Positions 54,292 through 63,358 of a DNA stretch of 64,000 nt are shown here, in pieces; the first letter of the stretch is position 1; every line of letters begins with the position of its first letter. The position numbers and the translations under genes are program-made. The DNA comes from an uncultured Clostridia bacterium (GTDB taxonomy: Bacteria > Bacillota > Clostridia > Christensenellales > CAG-314), in assembly GCA_947628135.1 (NCBI GenBank), contig CANQYT010000011.1, forward strand, positions 1-64,000, written 5' to 3'. The notes under the pieces were generated by a model that was not told where the DNA came from, made no database searches, and saw only the letters and a program-made list of their open reading frames with translations.

Positions 54292-55398
54292 ATGAAAATC
54301 ATCGTAAACAGTCAGGATCTCAACGACGCAGTCGGCAAGGTCGCAAAAGCGCTGTCCGTTAAAGACGTTGCGCCGGTATTGGAGTGCATAAAGGTGACAG
54401 CGGAGAACGACAAACTGACTTTGTACGCCACGGACAAGGATCTTGCGATAGAACGCACGATAGACGCCAACGTCATTGTGGGCGGCTCGTTTCTCGTTCC
54501 GGGCAGGATATTCGGCGATTACATTCGCAACATAGCGGAAAACGGCAGCGACATATCCCTTGAAATGGCGGATGAAAACAGACTGCTTGTAAGTTCCGCC
54601 AACAGCGAGTGCAACATCGGAGTGTTGGACGCGGATGATTACCCCGAAACGGAGAGCATAGACGGCGGCAATTACTTTGCCATTCAGGAAAGCAACTTGA
54701 AGGACATAATAAACAACGTTATTTTCTCCGTTGCCACCGACGACAGCCGTCCGATGCTCAAAGGCGTGTTTTTCGAAGCCAAGGAGTACACGCTGTGCGC
54801 GGTAGCCACCGACGGGTATCGGTTTGCTATGAGCAAAAAGGCGTTGGAGGAACGCGTTGATTATATCTCGGCGACCATTCCCTCGCGCAGTCTCAACGAA
54901 CTTGCGAAATTGCTCTCCGACAGCGACAACGTTCTCAAAGTGTTCATCGAAAACAATTACCTGTTTATTTGTATGGAGAACACCAAGTTGATGACGCGTT
55001 TGCTTGCGGGACAATACATCAAGTACGACAACATCGTGCCCAAGGATTTCCTCTCCACTTTGTACGTCAACAAGGAAACTTTCGAGCGCGCGCTCAACAC
55101 CGCTTCGATAATGTCCCGCAGCGAAAAGAACAATCTTGTGGTGCTGGATATAGAGGAGTACAATATGAATATCTCCTCCACCAGCCAATACGGCACGGCA
55201 AAGGAGAACATCACCATTTCGCTCAGCGGCAAGGACGTAAGGTGCGCCTACAACAGCAAGTACATCAACGACTGCCTCAAAGTTATCTCCGCGGAAACGA
55301 TAAAGATGGAATTTGCTCAACACAACAGCTGCGTGATAACGATAAAGGACAGCGACGAAGTGCTGTACTTCATCTTGCCCGTAAAGCAAATAGTGTGA
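54292..55398 (+). CDS. dnaN: DNA polymerase III sliding clamp (beta subunit)
   Basis: This protein has 368 residues from ATG at 54292, behind AAAAGGAGAAG. It is a ring-forming processivity clamp of the replisome. It opens MKIIVNSQDLNDAVGKVAKAL and has the late family segment KYINDCLKVI; three repeated clamp domains fit the length. dnaA does not precede it, and recF/gyrB do not follow, unlike the common order. Confidence 0.96.
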   Translation: MKIIVNSQDLNDAVGKVAKALSVKDVAPVLECIKVTAENDKLTLYATDKDLAIERTIDANVIVGGSFLVPGRIFGDYIRNIAENGSDISLEMADENRLLVSSANSECNIGVLDADDYPETESIDGGNYFAIQESNLKDIINNVIFSVATDDSRPMLKGVFFEAKEYTLCAVATDGYRFAMSKKALEERVDYISATIPSRSLNELAKLLSDSDNVLKVFIENNYLFICMENTKLMTRLLAGQYIKYDNIVPKDFLSTLYVNKETFERALNTASIMSRSEKNNLVVLDIEEYNMNISSTSQYGTAKENITISLSGKDVRCAYNSKYINDCLKVISAETIKMEFAQHNSCVITIKDSDEVLYFILPVKQIV

Positions 55399-55433
55399 TA
55401 GCTACGCAATTGTGCGCTAAAACGTAAAAAAAT

Positions 55434-55465
55434 TACCGACGTAGTTGCGTCGGTATTTTTTTTTG
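55434..55465. terminator. Bidirectional terminator between dnaN and rsmG
   Basis: TACCGACG / CGTCGGTA with T-runs on both strands. Confidence 0.88.
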
Positions 55466-55474
55466 TAAAACGAT

Positions 55475-56155
55475 TTACAGCGGCTGCTTGCGCGGTTTGT
55501 TTTGTCCGCGGGGATATTTTTTCGGAGTGTGCGCCGTCTTGCGGAAAACAAGTATCGAGCGGCGGCTGCCGTCGGCAAGGGTGAAAGCGCGGTGCGTTTC
55601 AAACCGCAAACCCAAAGTTTTGCAGGCGTTTGCCGCCCCGTCCAATTCCGACAGGTCGGTTTTGTACGCCACGATAGAGCCGCCGATTTTTACCGTTTGC
55701 GCAGTGTATTCCAGCAAAACGTTGAGCGGAGCGACCGCGCGGGCGGTGGCAACGTCGAATCGTTCGGAGAAGTTTGCGGCAAAGTCCTCCGCCCTCTCGT
55801 GAAAAAATTCCGCTTCCACTTGAAGCTGAGCGCACAGTTTTTTGCAGAATTCTATCCTTTTTGCGAGGCTGTCCACAAGCGTGACGGATATGTCGTCGCG
55901 TATCAATTTGAGCGGGATAGATGGGAAACCCGCACCGCAACCGACGTCGCAAACGGCAGCGCCCTCCGGCACGGCGAAACTGCCGAGCATACTGTCGGCA
56001 AAGTGTTTTATCCACACTTCCGTCACGTCCGTAATGGCTGTGAGATTGTACTTTTCGTTTTCCGAAAGCAAAAAATCGCAGTAGAGATCGAACTTTTTCC
56101 GAAGTTCTTCGTCAATGTGGATATCTATGTCTCTGATAGTATCAATTACATTCAT
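55475..56155 (-). CDS. rsmG: 16S rRNA (guanine527-N7)-methyltransferase RsmG
   Basis: This 226-residue SAM-dependent methyltransferase is also called GidB. It has YNLTAITD near residue 37, the SAM-binding loop DVGCGAGFPSIPLKL (about 70-84) and RAVAPLNVLLEYT. Its loss gives low-level streptomycin resistance in several bacteria. It ends a minus-strand mnmE-mnmG-rsmG run, with a 50-base gap to mnmG. The C-terminal tail is basic. Confidence 0.95.
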   Translation of the reverse strand: MNVIDTIRDIDIHIDEELRKKFDLYCDFLLSENEKYNLTAITDVTEVWIKHFADSMLGSFAVPEGAAVCDVGCGAGFPSIPLKLIRDDISVTLVDSLAKRIEFCKKLCAQLQVEAEFFHERAEDFAANFSERFDVATARAVAPLNVLLEYTAQTVKIGGSIVAYKTDLSELDGAANACKTLGLRFETHRAFTLADGSRRSILVFRKTAHTPKKYPRGQNKPRKQPL

Positions 56156-56205
56156 TTTGCAGTTAAATTCGCTTACTTGTACACTTAAACGCTTTTACTT
56201 GCACA

Positions 56206-58068
56206 CTATTCATTGTGGATATTTTGTGCAAGATATACAATGAGTATCTGAATATCCGCGGGAGAAACTCCGAGTATCCTGCCCGCCTGACCGAGGTTTT
56301 GGGGGCGTATTTTGTTTAGTTTCTGCCGCGCTTCTATGCGCAGACCGTCTATTTTGAGGTAGTCTATATCCTGCGGCAAGGTCTTGTTTTCCAACTTGTC
56401 GGCTTGCCGTATCGCTTCCTTTTCCTTTTCGATGTAGCCGCGGTACTTACATTCCAATTCTATTTGGTACAGCGCGTCGCAGTCTATTCCTTCGAAGTAT
56501 CCGAGTTCTTGCAGATCGCGCGCGGTGATGTTGGGACGGCGCAAAGCCTCGTCGAGAGTCAGCCCCGCGCCCGTGATCGCTTCGTTTTTACGCTCAAACA
56601 GCGGTCCGTAAATTTTGGGCGAAAGTACCGTTTTCAGTTGTTTTTGTCCGATGGAAATTTGCCGCGCTTTGCGCAGGTACTTGTCGTAGCGTTCGTCGCT
56701 TACCAGCCCTATCTGTCTGCCCAGTTCGGTCAGCCGCAGGTCGGCGTTGTCCTGCCGCAAGATGAGTCGGTGTTCGGCGCGGCTCGTCATCATTCGGTAC
56801 GGTTCGACGCTTTCTTTTGTGGTGATGTCGTCGATGAGCACTCCGATGTAACTGTTGTCGCGGCGGAGGGTAAACGGGGTTTTGCCGTGAACGTACCGTT
56901 CGGCGTTTATTCCCGCAACTATGCCTTGCCCGGCGGCTTCTTCATAGCCGCTTGTGCCGTTGATCTGCCCCGCGAAAAACAATCCCTTTACGTGCTTTGC
57001 CATCAAAGTTGCGTCCAACTGCGTTGCGTCTATGCAGTCGTATTCTATTGCGTAGGCGTCGCGCATAATTTCCACGTTTTCCAAACCTTCTATACTGCGG
57101 TAAATTTGTTCCTGAACGCTTGCGGGCATAGAACTTGACGCCCCCTGCACGTAAAATTCGCAGGTATCCTCCGATTCCGGTTCGAGGAATATCTGATGCC
57201 GTTCCTTGTCGGCAAAACGCACTATTTTGTCCTCTATGCTCGGACAGTAACGCGGACCGACGCCGTTGATACTGCCGTTGTATATGGGAGCAAGGTGCTT
57301 GTTTTCGAGGATTATGCGTTTTGTTTCCGCAGTGGAATAGGTAAGATAGCAGTGGCGTTTGGCTGTGGGAACAGATCCCGACATATAGGAAAAGGGCTGT
57401 ACGTCCTCTTCGCCCGATTGTTCGACCATTTTGGACAAATCGATGGAATCCAGTCTTACGCGCGCGGGAGTGCCCGTTTTGAATCGGGCTACGTTGAAAC
57501 CGAGTTTTATCAGACTTTGCGTAAGATACTTTGCGTTTGCAAAACCGTTAGGACCGCTTTCCCGTACGCATTGCCCAACAAGCGTGCGCGAATTGAGGTA
57601 CACTCCGCAGCAGACAACCGCCGCTTTACAAGTGTAGGTAAGTTGTACCGCCGTGGTGACGGAAAAGGTTTTGTCGTCGTTGATGACGATTTCCGTCGCT
57701 TCGCCTTGACGGAGCAGCAGGTTGGGGGTGCGTTCCACGGTGCGTTTCATATTGACGTGGTAGGCGTTTTTGTCCACTTGCGCGCGCGGAGAAAATACCG
57801 CAGGACCTTTTCCGCGGTTGAGCATACGCATTTGCAGTAAACTTTTGTCGGCGTTTATTGCCATTTCGCCGCCGAGCGCGTCTATCTCTTTTACTATTTG
57901 CCCTTTCGCCGTGCCGCCGATACTCGGATTGCACGCCAAAAAAGCCACCGTGTCGAGGTTGGTAGCCAACAAAAGGGTGCGGCAGCCGAGTCGTGCCGCC
58001 GCCAACGCCGCTTCGCAGCCTGCGTGTCCTGCCCCGATTACAATTACGTCGAAATTTTTGTCTGTCAT
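56206..58068 (-). CDS. mnmG: tRNA uridine 5-carboxymethylaminomethyl modification enzyme MnmG
   Basis: This 620-residue FAD enzyme works with MnmE to modify U34 of certain tRNAs. It has DVIVIGAGHAGCEAALAAARLG for FAD binding (residues 8-29), CNPSIGGTAKG and the C-terminal SRAEHRLILRQDNADLRLT. Length is normal. Six bases separate it from mnmE. Confidence 0.96.
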   Translation of the reverse strand: MTDKNFDVIVIGAGHAGCEAALAAARLGCRTLLLATNLDTVAFLACNPSIGGTAKGQIVKEIDALGGEMAINADKSLLQMRMLNRGKGPAVFSPRAQVDKNAYHVNMKRTVERTPNLLLRQGEATEIVINDDKTFSVTTAVQLTYTCKAAVVCCGVYLNSRTLVGQCVRESGPNGFANAKYLTQSLIKLGFNVARFKTGTPARVRLDSIDLSKMVEQSGEEDVQPFSYMSGSVPTAKRHCYLTYSTAETKRIILENKHLAPIYNGSINGVGPRYCPSIEDKIVRFADKERHQIFLEPESEDTCEFYVQGASSSMPASVQEQIYRSIEGLENVEIMRDAYAIEYDCIDATQLDATLMAKHVKGLFFAGQINGTSGYEEAAGQGIVAGINAERYVHGKTPFTLRRDNSYIGVLIDDITTKESVEPYRMMTSRAEHRLILRQDNADLRLTELGRQIGLVSDERYDKYLRKARQISIGQKQLKTVLSPKIYGPLFERKNEAITGAGLTLDEALRRPNITARDLQELGYFEGIDCDALYQIELECKYRGYIEKEKEAIRQADKLENKTLPQDIDYLKIDGLRIEARQKLNKIRPQNLGQAGRILGVSPADIQILIVYLAQNIHNE

Positions 58069-58074
58069 TCGGTG

Positions 58075-59373
58075 TTATTTTCCAAGACAGAACTTGCTGT
58101 AAATTCTGTCTATCACGTCCTCCTGAGCGCTGTTTCCCGTGATCTCTCCCAGCGTTTGCCACGCCTGCTTGATTTGGTTCGTCACCACGTCGAGAGTGGT
58201 TTTGTCGCAGTCGGCTATCGCCTCGGCAAGTTGTTTTTCGGCGCGTTTGAGACAGTCGAGATGACGTTCGTTGGTTATCAACAAATCGCTCGAACCTATT
58301 TCGTCGGCGCTGAACATTTCGTAGAGAGTTTCTTTGACGATTTCCACGTCGCCGTACTTTGCCGAAACTACAAGACTGTCCACACAGCAGGGCTTGCTGT
58401 CAAACAGGTCGCATTTGTTGTAAATGCGTACCTGGGGTCGGATAGTTGGGTAAACGGAGCGGTCGTTGGGGTCGTCCGTGACGTGCAGCACCACGTCGGC
58501 GCTGTCGGCGGCTTTTTTGGCGCGCCGTATACCTTCTTTCTCTATCTCGTCCGAGGATTCGCGCAGACCCGCCGTATCCACGAAGTTGAAACGAATGTCG
58601 CGGTAGTTTACGCTTTCCGTCAACGTGTCGCGCGTTGTGCCGCGAATGTCCGATACGATTGCGCGGTCCGTCCCGATCAACGCGTTGAGCAGGCTGGATT
58701 TGCCGACGTTGGGCTTGCCCACTATTGCGACGTCAATGCCGTATTTTGCCACTTTGCCGAGGGCAGACGTGGCTATCAGCGCGTTCAGACTTTCCGCGAC
58801 AGTACGCAATTGTTCTTTTACCGTTTGCACGGTAGGCAGTTCGAGGTCTTCTTCGGGATAGTCAAGCGCCGCTTCGCAGGCGGATACCGCGTCCAGCAAA
58901 ACGTTTTGCAGTTCTACGATACGCTTGCCCAATTTATTTTCCAGCAGGTTTGCCCCCGCTTTTGCCGCGGAAGCCGTTTCCGCTTCTATCATTTCGATTA
59001 TTCCTTCGGCGTTGGTCAGATTTTGTTTGCCGTTGATGAACGCGCGTTTGCTGAACTCGCCGTTTTGCGCCATAACCGCACCGTTGTCAAGACAGGCTTC
59101 TATCACCGCCTGCGAAACGGCAGTACCTCCGTGGCAGTGAAATTCCACGGTGTTTTCTCCCGTGTAGGAGTGCGGCGCGGCAAAATACACGCACATTGCG
59201 TGTTCGTTGAAATGTTTTGTTTCCAACACGCCCGGTTTGAGCAAGTTGGGTTGAGTGGGAAACGGATGAAATATTTTTTTCGCTATCTCTATCGCATTGT
59301 CGCCGCTCATACGCACCACAGCAATTGCCGCGCGGCCTCGTGCTGTTGACAATGCCACTATCGTATTGTTCAT
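58075..59373 (-). CDS. mnmE: tRNA modification GTPase MnmE
   Basis: This protein has 432 residues from the second ATG (MNNTIVALST); GAGG sits seven bases before it. An N-terminal folate-binding domain is followed by a GTPase domain with GKPNVGKSSLLN, DTAGLRE and NKCD, and the C-terminal Cys motif FCLGK. It forms a complex with MnmG for wobble-uridine modification. Confidence 0.95.
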   Translation of the reverse strand: MNNTIVALSTARGRAAIAVVRMSGDNAIEIAKKIFHPFPTQPNLLKPGVLETKHFNEHAMCVYFAAPHSYTGENTVEFHCHGGTAVSQAVIEACLDNGAVMAQNGEFSKRAFINGKQNLTNAEGIIEMIEAETASAAKAGANLLENKLGKRIVELQNVLLDAVSACEAALDYPEEDLELPTVQTVKEQLRTVAESLNALIATSALGKVAKYGIDVAIVGKPNVGKSSLLNALIGTDRAIVSDIRGTTRDTLTESVNYRDIRFNFVDTAGLRESSDEIEKEGIRRAKKAADSADVVLHVTDDPNDRSVYPTIRPQVRIYNKCDLFDSKPCCVDSLVVSAKYGDVEIVKETLYEMFSADEIGSSDLLITNERHLDCLKRAEKQLAEAIADCDKTTLDVVTNQIKQAWQTLGEITGNSAQEDVIDRIYSKFCLGK

Positions 59374-59583
59374 ACGCATACCTCTTTGTCAATATTGTAC
59401 CACTTTGCCGCCAAACCGACAACTGCTTTTTTACGTAAATAACCGCGAAAGGCGCGTTGTCGGTCGGACGTTTTACCGCCGAGCAATAAACTTTGTCGCG
59501 CGGTAAAAGTGAGCGCGTAATCGAAAAGCAAATAACTTTTGAAATAAAGCGGGAGACGTGAGTTTGAAACGCTATTGCCGCAA

Positions 59584-59842
59584 CGCAAAGTGACGTCGTG
59601 CAACGCACGAAAACAAGCGCGGGGATACACGTTTATCTATGGTGCAAGTAATGAATATGCTTGCGAAAGATATAAGCAAGTATTGTGACTGACTGCCATT
59701 GCAACAATTTGATAAAAAATAACGTGAGGCAAAGAGACATCGCGCAACGAAAAAAAACGCCGGGCATACGCAGATATATAGTGTAAGTAACGTAGTAATT
59801 TTGAGATATATAACACAAGTATTGCTACTGCGGTTGCAACAA
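59584..59842. repeat. Two degenerate tandem repeats upstream of parA
   Basis: Unit A (59584-59706) and unit B (59729-59842) share, in the same order, aaagNgacNtcg, caacg, aaaac, gggNatac, tgtaagtaa-like blocks, caagtattg, actg and gttgcaaca. Identity is clearly above chance by eye but interrupted by short gaps. The 59374-60168 gap holds no gene; beyond these units it has two TTGTTTCAC half-sites and the parA promoter. Confidence 0.5.
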
Positions 59843-60027
59843 AACGTTTTTACGAAATTTTACCTTACAGCGGACAAGCGATTTGCAAGCGAAACGGTGA
59901 TGCAATTTTCAACAATGAGGTATTTGCGCGAACGTTTACGCAAGAGTCTGCGTCTGCTTTTGTAAGATAGCGGAAAACGTATAGTCGAAACCGCGCTTGC
60001 TGCACGTGTGCACCGCAGTTCTGTCGG

Positions 60028-60070
60028 AAATTATTGTTTCACGAATGAAAAAATTTGTTTCACAAAATCC
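60028..60070. promoter_or_regulatory. parS-like half sites
   Basis: TTGTTTCACGAATGAAAAA and TTTGTTTCACAA each carry the left half of the ParB site (TGTTTCACG...), but neither has a full TGTTTCACGTGAAACA palindrome. Confidence 0.35.
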
Positions 60071-60079
60071 GTTTAATTG

Positions 60080-60108
60080 TTGAAATGATTGTTGTTTTAT
60101 GTTATACT
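60080..60108 (+). promoter_or_regulatory. parA promoter
   Basis: TTGAAA (60080-60085), 17 bases, TATACT (60103-60108). Confidence 0.6.
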
Positions 60109-60168
60109 GTATGTGTACGAAGTTGCGCTTACGCGCAAGATAGATAAAAACTCGTTCGGGGTGAAAAA

Positions 60169-60945
60169 ATGGGAAAAATTATTGCGTTTTCAAATCAAAA
60201 AGGCGGAGTGGGAAAGACCACCACGGCGATAAACCTCGCCGCATACGTTGCTATCGACGGTAAAAAAGTGTTGCTTGTGGACTTCGACCCGCAGGGCAAC
60301 GCCACCAGCGGATACGGTTTTGAAAAGAACACGTTGGACGGTACTGTATACGACGTTCTGATGGGGGATAGTTCCGCCGCGGAAGTCGTTTTGCAAACGG
60401 TTATACCCAATTTGCAATTGATGCCGAGCAACAGCGATCTTGCGGGAGCGGAAGTCGATCTCGTCTCCATACCTGCGCGAGAAAGCGCGTTAAAGCGTGC
60501 ATTATCGCCCATTAAAGGAGATTACGACTACATATTTATCGATTGTCCGCCCAGCCTCGGGCTGCTTACGCTCAACGCTATGGTTGCGTGCGACAGCGTT
60601 ATTATTCCCATTCAAAGCGAATTTTTCGCGTTGGAAGGGGTGACTCAACTGCTGAACACCTTCAAGATAGTCAAACAGCGGCTCAACCCGAAAATCGAAA
60701 TAAACGGCGTAGTACTGACTATGTACGATATGCGCACCACGCTTTCGAAACAGGTGACCGCGGAGATTTACAAATATTTCAGCAACAAAATATACACCGT
60801 TCCCGTGCCGCGCAATATCAAACTTGTGGAATCGCCGAGTTTCGGCGTTCCCGTTGTGTTGCACGCACCGCGTTCCAACGGCGCGCTGGCGTACAGGGAA
60901 CTTGCAAAGCAGTTTTTGGAAAGAGAGGAGAGAAACAATGGCTAA
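60169..60945 (+). CDS. parA: Chromosome partitioning ATPase ParA/Soj
   Basis: This 258-residue deviant Walker ATPase has FSNQKGGVGKTTTAINLA (residues 6-23), VDFDPQGNATSG and DCPPSLGLLTLNA. It moves origin regions with ParB and in sporeformers tunes DnaA and sporulation. It overlaps parB by eight bases. Confidence 0.96.
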   Translation: MGKIIAFSNQKGGVGKTTTAINLAAYVAIDGKKVLLVDFDPQGNATSGYGFEKNTLDGTVYDVLMGDSSAAEVVLQTVIPNLQLMPSNSDLAGAEVDLVSIPARESALKRALSPIKGDYDYIFIDCPPSLGLLTLNAMVACDSVIIPIQSEFFALEGVTQLLNTFKIVKQRLNPKIEINGVVLTMYDMRTTLSKQVTAEIYKYFSNKIYTVPVPRNIKLVESPSFGVPVVLHAPRSNGALAYRELAKQFLEREERNNG

Positions 60946-61855
60946 CAAAGGATTGGGAAGGGGATTGGCTTCTTTGATGGGCTCGAATACGATTGAGGAA
61001 TTTGTGCCCCAAACGCCGCACGCAAGCGAACTCCCCGCGACAGAACCTGCCGACAACGTTGTGCGCATCGCGCTTGCCGACATCGACCCGAACTACGAAC
61101 AGCCGCGCAAAAAGTTTGACGAGGCGGCATTGAAAGAACTTGCCGACAGTATCAGACTGCACGGGGTAATTCAGCCCATTGTAGTTACTCCCATCGGAAA
61201 GCGCTTTATGATAATTGCCGGCGAACGTCGTTTCCGCGCAAGCAAAATGGCGGCGCAAAAGGATATTCCCGCAATTATCCGCCACTACACACCACAGCAG
61301 ATAAAGGAAATAAGCCTTATAGAAAACTTGCAGCGCGAGGATCTTTCTCCAATTGAGGCGGCGCGCGCTATCAAGACGTTGATGACGGAATTTAATATGA
61401 CGCAGGAAGTTGCCGCGGACCGTATCGGCAAGAGCAGGTCTGCCGTGGCGAACACGCTGCGCTTGCTTACGTTGAACGACGACGTAATTAATCTGATAGA
61501 ACAAGGCAGGCTTTCCGCCGGACACGCCCGTACGCTTGTGGTCGTACCCAACGATCAGCAGTTCAAATTGGCACTGAAAGGTTGCGACAATCAACTGACC
61601 GTTCGCGAAATGGAAAAAATGGTTCGGGAATTTCTCAACCCAAAAGAGGACAAACCGAAGCCGTCGATACAGGACAGCAAGGAACTTGTCAGTCTGGTCG
61701 CCAATATGCAGCGCGCCTTTGCTACAAAAGTGTCCGCCATCGGCAACGGAAGAAAAGGACGTATTTACATCGACTACTTTACCGCCGACGACCTCGACCG
61801 TATTTGTGCGCTGGTTGAAGAGTGGATGACGGAAAGGTTCAGAAAAGACGATTAA
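60938..61855 (+). CDS. parB: Chromosome partitioning protein ParB/Spo0J
   Basis: This protein has 305 residues from ATG at 60938 (MANKGLGRGLASLMG), behind GAGAGGAGAG. It has the CTPase/ParB motifs GERRFRASK (about 95) and ENLQREDLSPIEAA, then an HTH (QEVAADRIGKSRSAVANTLRLL), and a C-terminal dimer domain. It spreads from parS and loads SMC. The longer ORF-track frame overlaps parA and is not used. Confidence 0.96.
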   Translation: MANKGLGRGLASLMGSNTIEEFVPQTPHASELPATEPADNVVRIALADIDPNYEQPRKKFDEAALKELADSIRLHGVIQPIVVTPIGKRFMIIAGERRFRASKMAAQKDIPAIIRHYTPQQIKEISLIENLQREDLSPIEAARAIKTLMTEFNMTQEVAADRIGKSRSAVANTLRLLTLNDDVINLIEQGRLSAGHARTLVVVPNDQQFKLALKGCDNQLTVREMEKMVREFLNPKEDKPKPSIQDSKELVSLVANMQRAFATKVSAIGNGRKGRIYIDYFTADDLDRICALVEEWMTERFRKDD

Positions 61856-61908
61856 ATTCGTTTCATCTCCCCCGACTTATGTCGGATGTTTATGGAGATT
61901 CTATGAGT

Positions 61909-61940
61909 AAGCGGTTTGGCGGTTAGTTAAACCGCTTTTA
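61909..61940 (+). terminator. Terminator of parAB
   Basis: AAGCGGTTT / AAACCGCTT; a smaller CCGAC/GTCGG hairpin lies just upstream (61872-61885). Confidence 0.7.
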
Positions 61941-62052
61941 TGCTTAAAAAAAGTAGGCGACCTACTTAATGGAAAACCGAATAAAGATTGTGAGCAGTCT
62001 TGCATCAATCGTTTCTCAACAAGCGGGGAGGTCGCTTGAAAACCCACGGTAG

Positions 62053-62082
62053 TTGACAAAACTGCCCAATTTTTACTATAAT
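62053..62082 (+). promoter_or_regulatory. Promoter of the DUF4238 gene
   Basis: TTGACA (62053-62058), 18 bases, TATAAT (62077-62082). Confidence 0.7.
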
Positions 62083-62144
62083 AAAAGCGATTATTGCTCG
62101 TCTGTTTTAATCTTTTAAGTTCGAGCGAAACTTTAAGGTGTTTA

Positions 62145-63053
62145 ATGGCTGAATTGCAAAAATCCTATGTGCGGCAACACTATATACCGCAGTTTATATT
62201 GAAAAACTTTTGCCATGATCAACGTAAGGATAAGGTATTTTTCTTTGAGGTCGGCGAGAATGAGTATTCGTCCGAATTTGTATCGAATGTCTTTATGGAA
62301 AAGTGTTTGTATTCAACAGCGGAAAATTCTGTAAAAATTGAGGAAAGTCTGGCAAGATTTGAGGCGGAAATCGCTCCTATTTTCAGAAAACTCAGCCAAG
62401 ATCCCGAAATTTGTTTGACTTTTGCAGAAGATGAGCGCTTGCGGATATTCCTTTCGTTACTGGCTTTTCGCGCGGTAAACACGAGGAATCAATTTGTCAA
62501 TATGTCCGATTTTTCAAAAGCATTATATAGCGGAAGCCCGGACAACACGGGTATGAGAGATTTGTGGCTGAATAATGTTCACCTTTTAAGTCAGCACCGC
62601 ACAATCAAAGAAATTTTAACAGATCCCGCAGTAAGCAGTCCTTTGAAGAATTTTATTAAACAGGAATTTTCTACGTTTTATATGTGTTTATTGGAGAGGC
62701 GCGGCAATGTGGATTTTCACATATCCGACTGCTATCCCGTGGTAATGAACGGTGAGGTTTTATTGCATGGTAAAGTATCTAACTTGCCGATTTACTACTT
62801 CTATCCCATTTCGGATAGCAGAATTATTGTTCTTGTAACAAATTGTATAGAAAATATTCCGAGAAGTGTAGCATATTTAGATTTTGACAAACTGCTTAAA
62901 GGACCGAAGTGCTCACTTGACAGAACTCATTTGATTTTCCGTCCCGCAAGGGTATATTCTTCCGAAGTGGAATGGATTAATGAAATGATTATCAAAAATG
63001 CAACAGTGGGTACAGTTGTTAAATATATAGAAAGGTGCAGTAATCATTTATAA
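62145..63053 (+). CDS. DUF4238 domain protein
   Basis: This protein has 302 residues from ATG at 62145, behind TAAGGTG. The start VRQHYIPQFILKNF is the DUF4238 hallmark. The sequence then has no recognisable catalytic motif. DUF4238 proteins are scattered among bacteria, often in defence or mobile regions, and their activity is unknown. Base use is clearly more AT-rich than parB. It stands alone behind its own promoter, next to an IS element, so it was probably acquired. Confidence 0.85.
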   Translation: MAELQKSYVRQHYIPQFILKNFCHDQRKDKVFFFEVGENEYSSEFVSNVFMEKCLYSTAENSVKIEESLARFEAEIAPIFRKLSQDPEICLTFAEDERLRIFLSLLAFRAVNTRNQFVNMSDFSKALYSGSPDNTGMRDLWLNNVHLLSQHRTIKEILTDPAVSSPLKNFIKQEFSTFYMCLLERRGNVDFHISDCYPVVMNGEVLLHGKVSNLPIYYFYPISDSRIIVLVTNCIENIPRSVAYLDFDKLLKGPKCSLDRTHLIFRPARVYSSEVEWINEMIIKNATVGTVVKYIERCSNHL

Positions 63054-63190
63054 TGTATAAATCTTGTGGAATTTTTACGTTCGTCACTATTCTTATGTTT
63101 ATAGATCCCCTATGGAAAAAACAAGTAAAAATGTCAACAAGAATGTTAAATAAATTTGAAGCAATATTGATAAACTATATTTTTGAATAG
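63053..63190 (+). CDS. Possible 45-residue peptide overlapping the DUF4238 stop
   Basis: The ATG shares a base with the preceding stop (TAATG), so coupled reinitiation could translate MYKSCGIFTFVTILMFIDPL and on to YIFE. It has one short hydrophobic stretch (about 7-18). No own ribosome site is seen. The remainder of 63054-63290 shows nothing I can support. Weak call. Confidence 0.25.
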   Translation: MYKSCGIFTFVTILMFIDPLWKKQVKMSTRMLNKFEAILINYIFE

Positions 63191-63290
63191 ATGATAACAA
63201 ATTTACTGTCTTGTCAGTATTCTGATTTTATTGTTTACCGAAAACACTACCATTGTCGTGAGGTTCTATGAAGGTTTACAATTGAACAAA

Positions 63291-63353
63291 GAAACCTCCT
63301 GGGGTAAAATCAGAATGAGCCCAGCGGCTTACCAAAATACCACAGGAGGTTTC
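63291..63353 (+). promoter_or_regulatory. Hairpin sequestering the tnpA ribosome site
   Basis: GAAACCTCCTG pairs perfectly with CAGGAGGTTTC across a 41-base loop. The AGGAGG that serves tnpA lies in the right arm, so translation would be blocked while it is folded, as known for IS200. Confidence 0.75.
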
Positions 63354-63358
63354 GTCAA

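Noticed and set aside
60028-60070. A full parS site
   Set aside because: Only the left half of the palindrome is present; reported as half sites instead.
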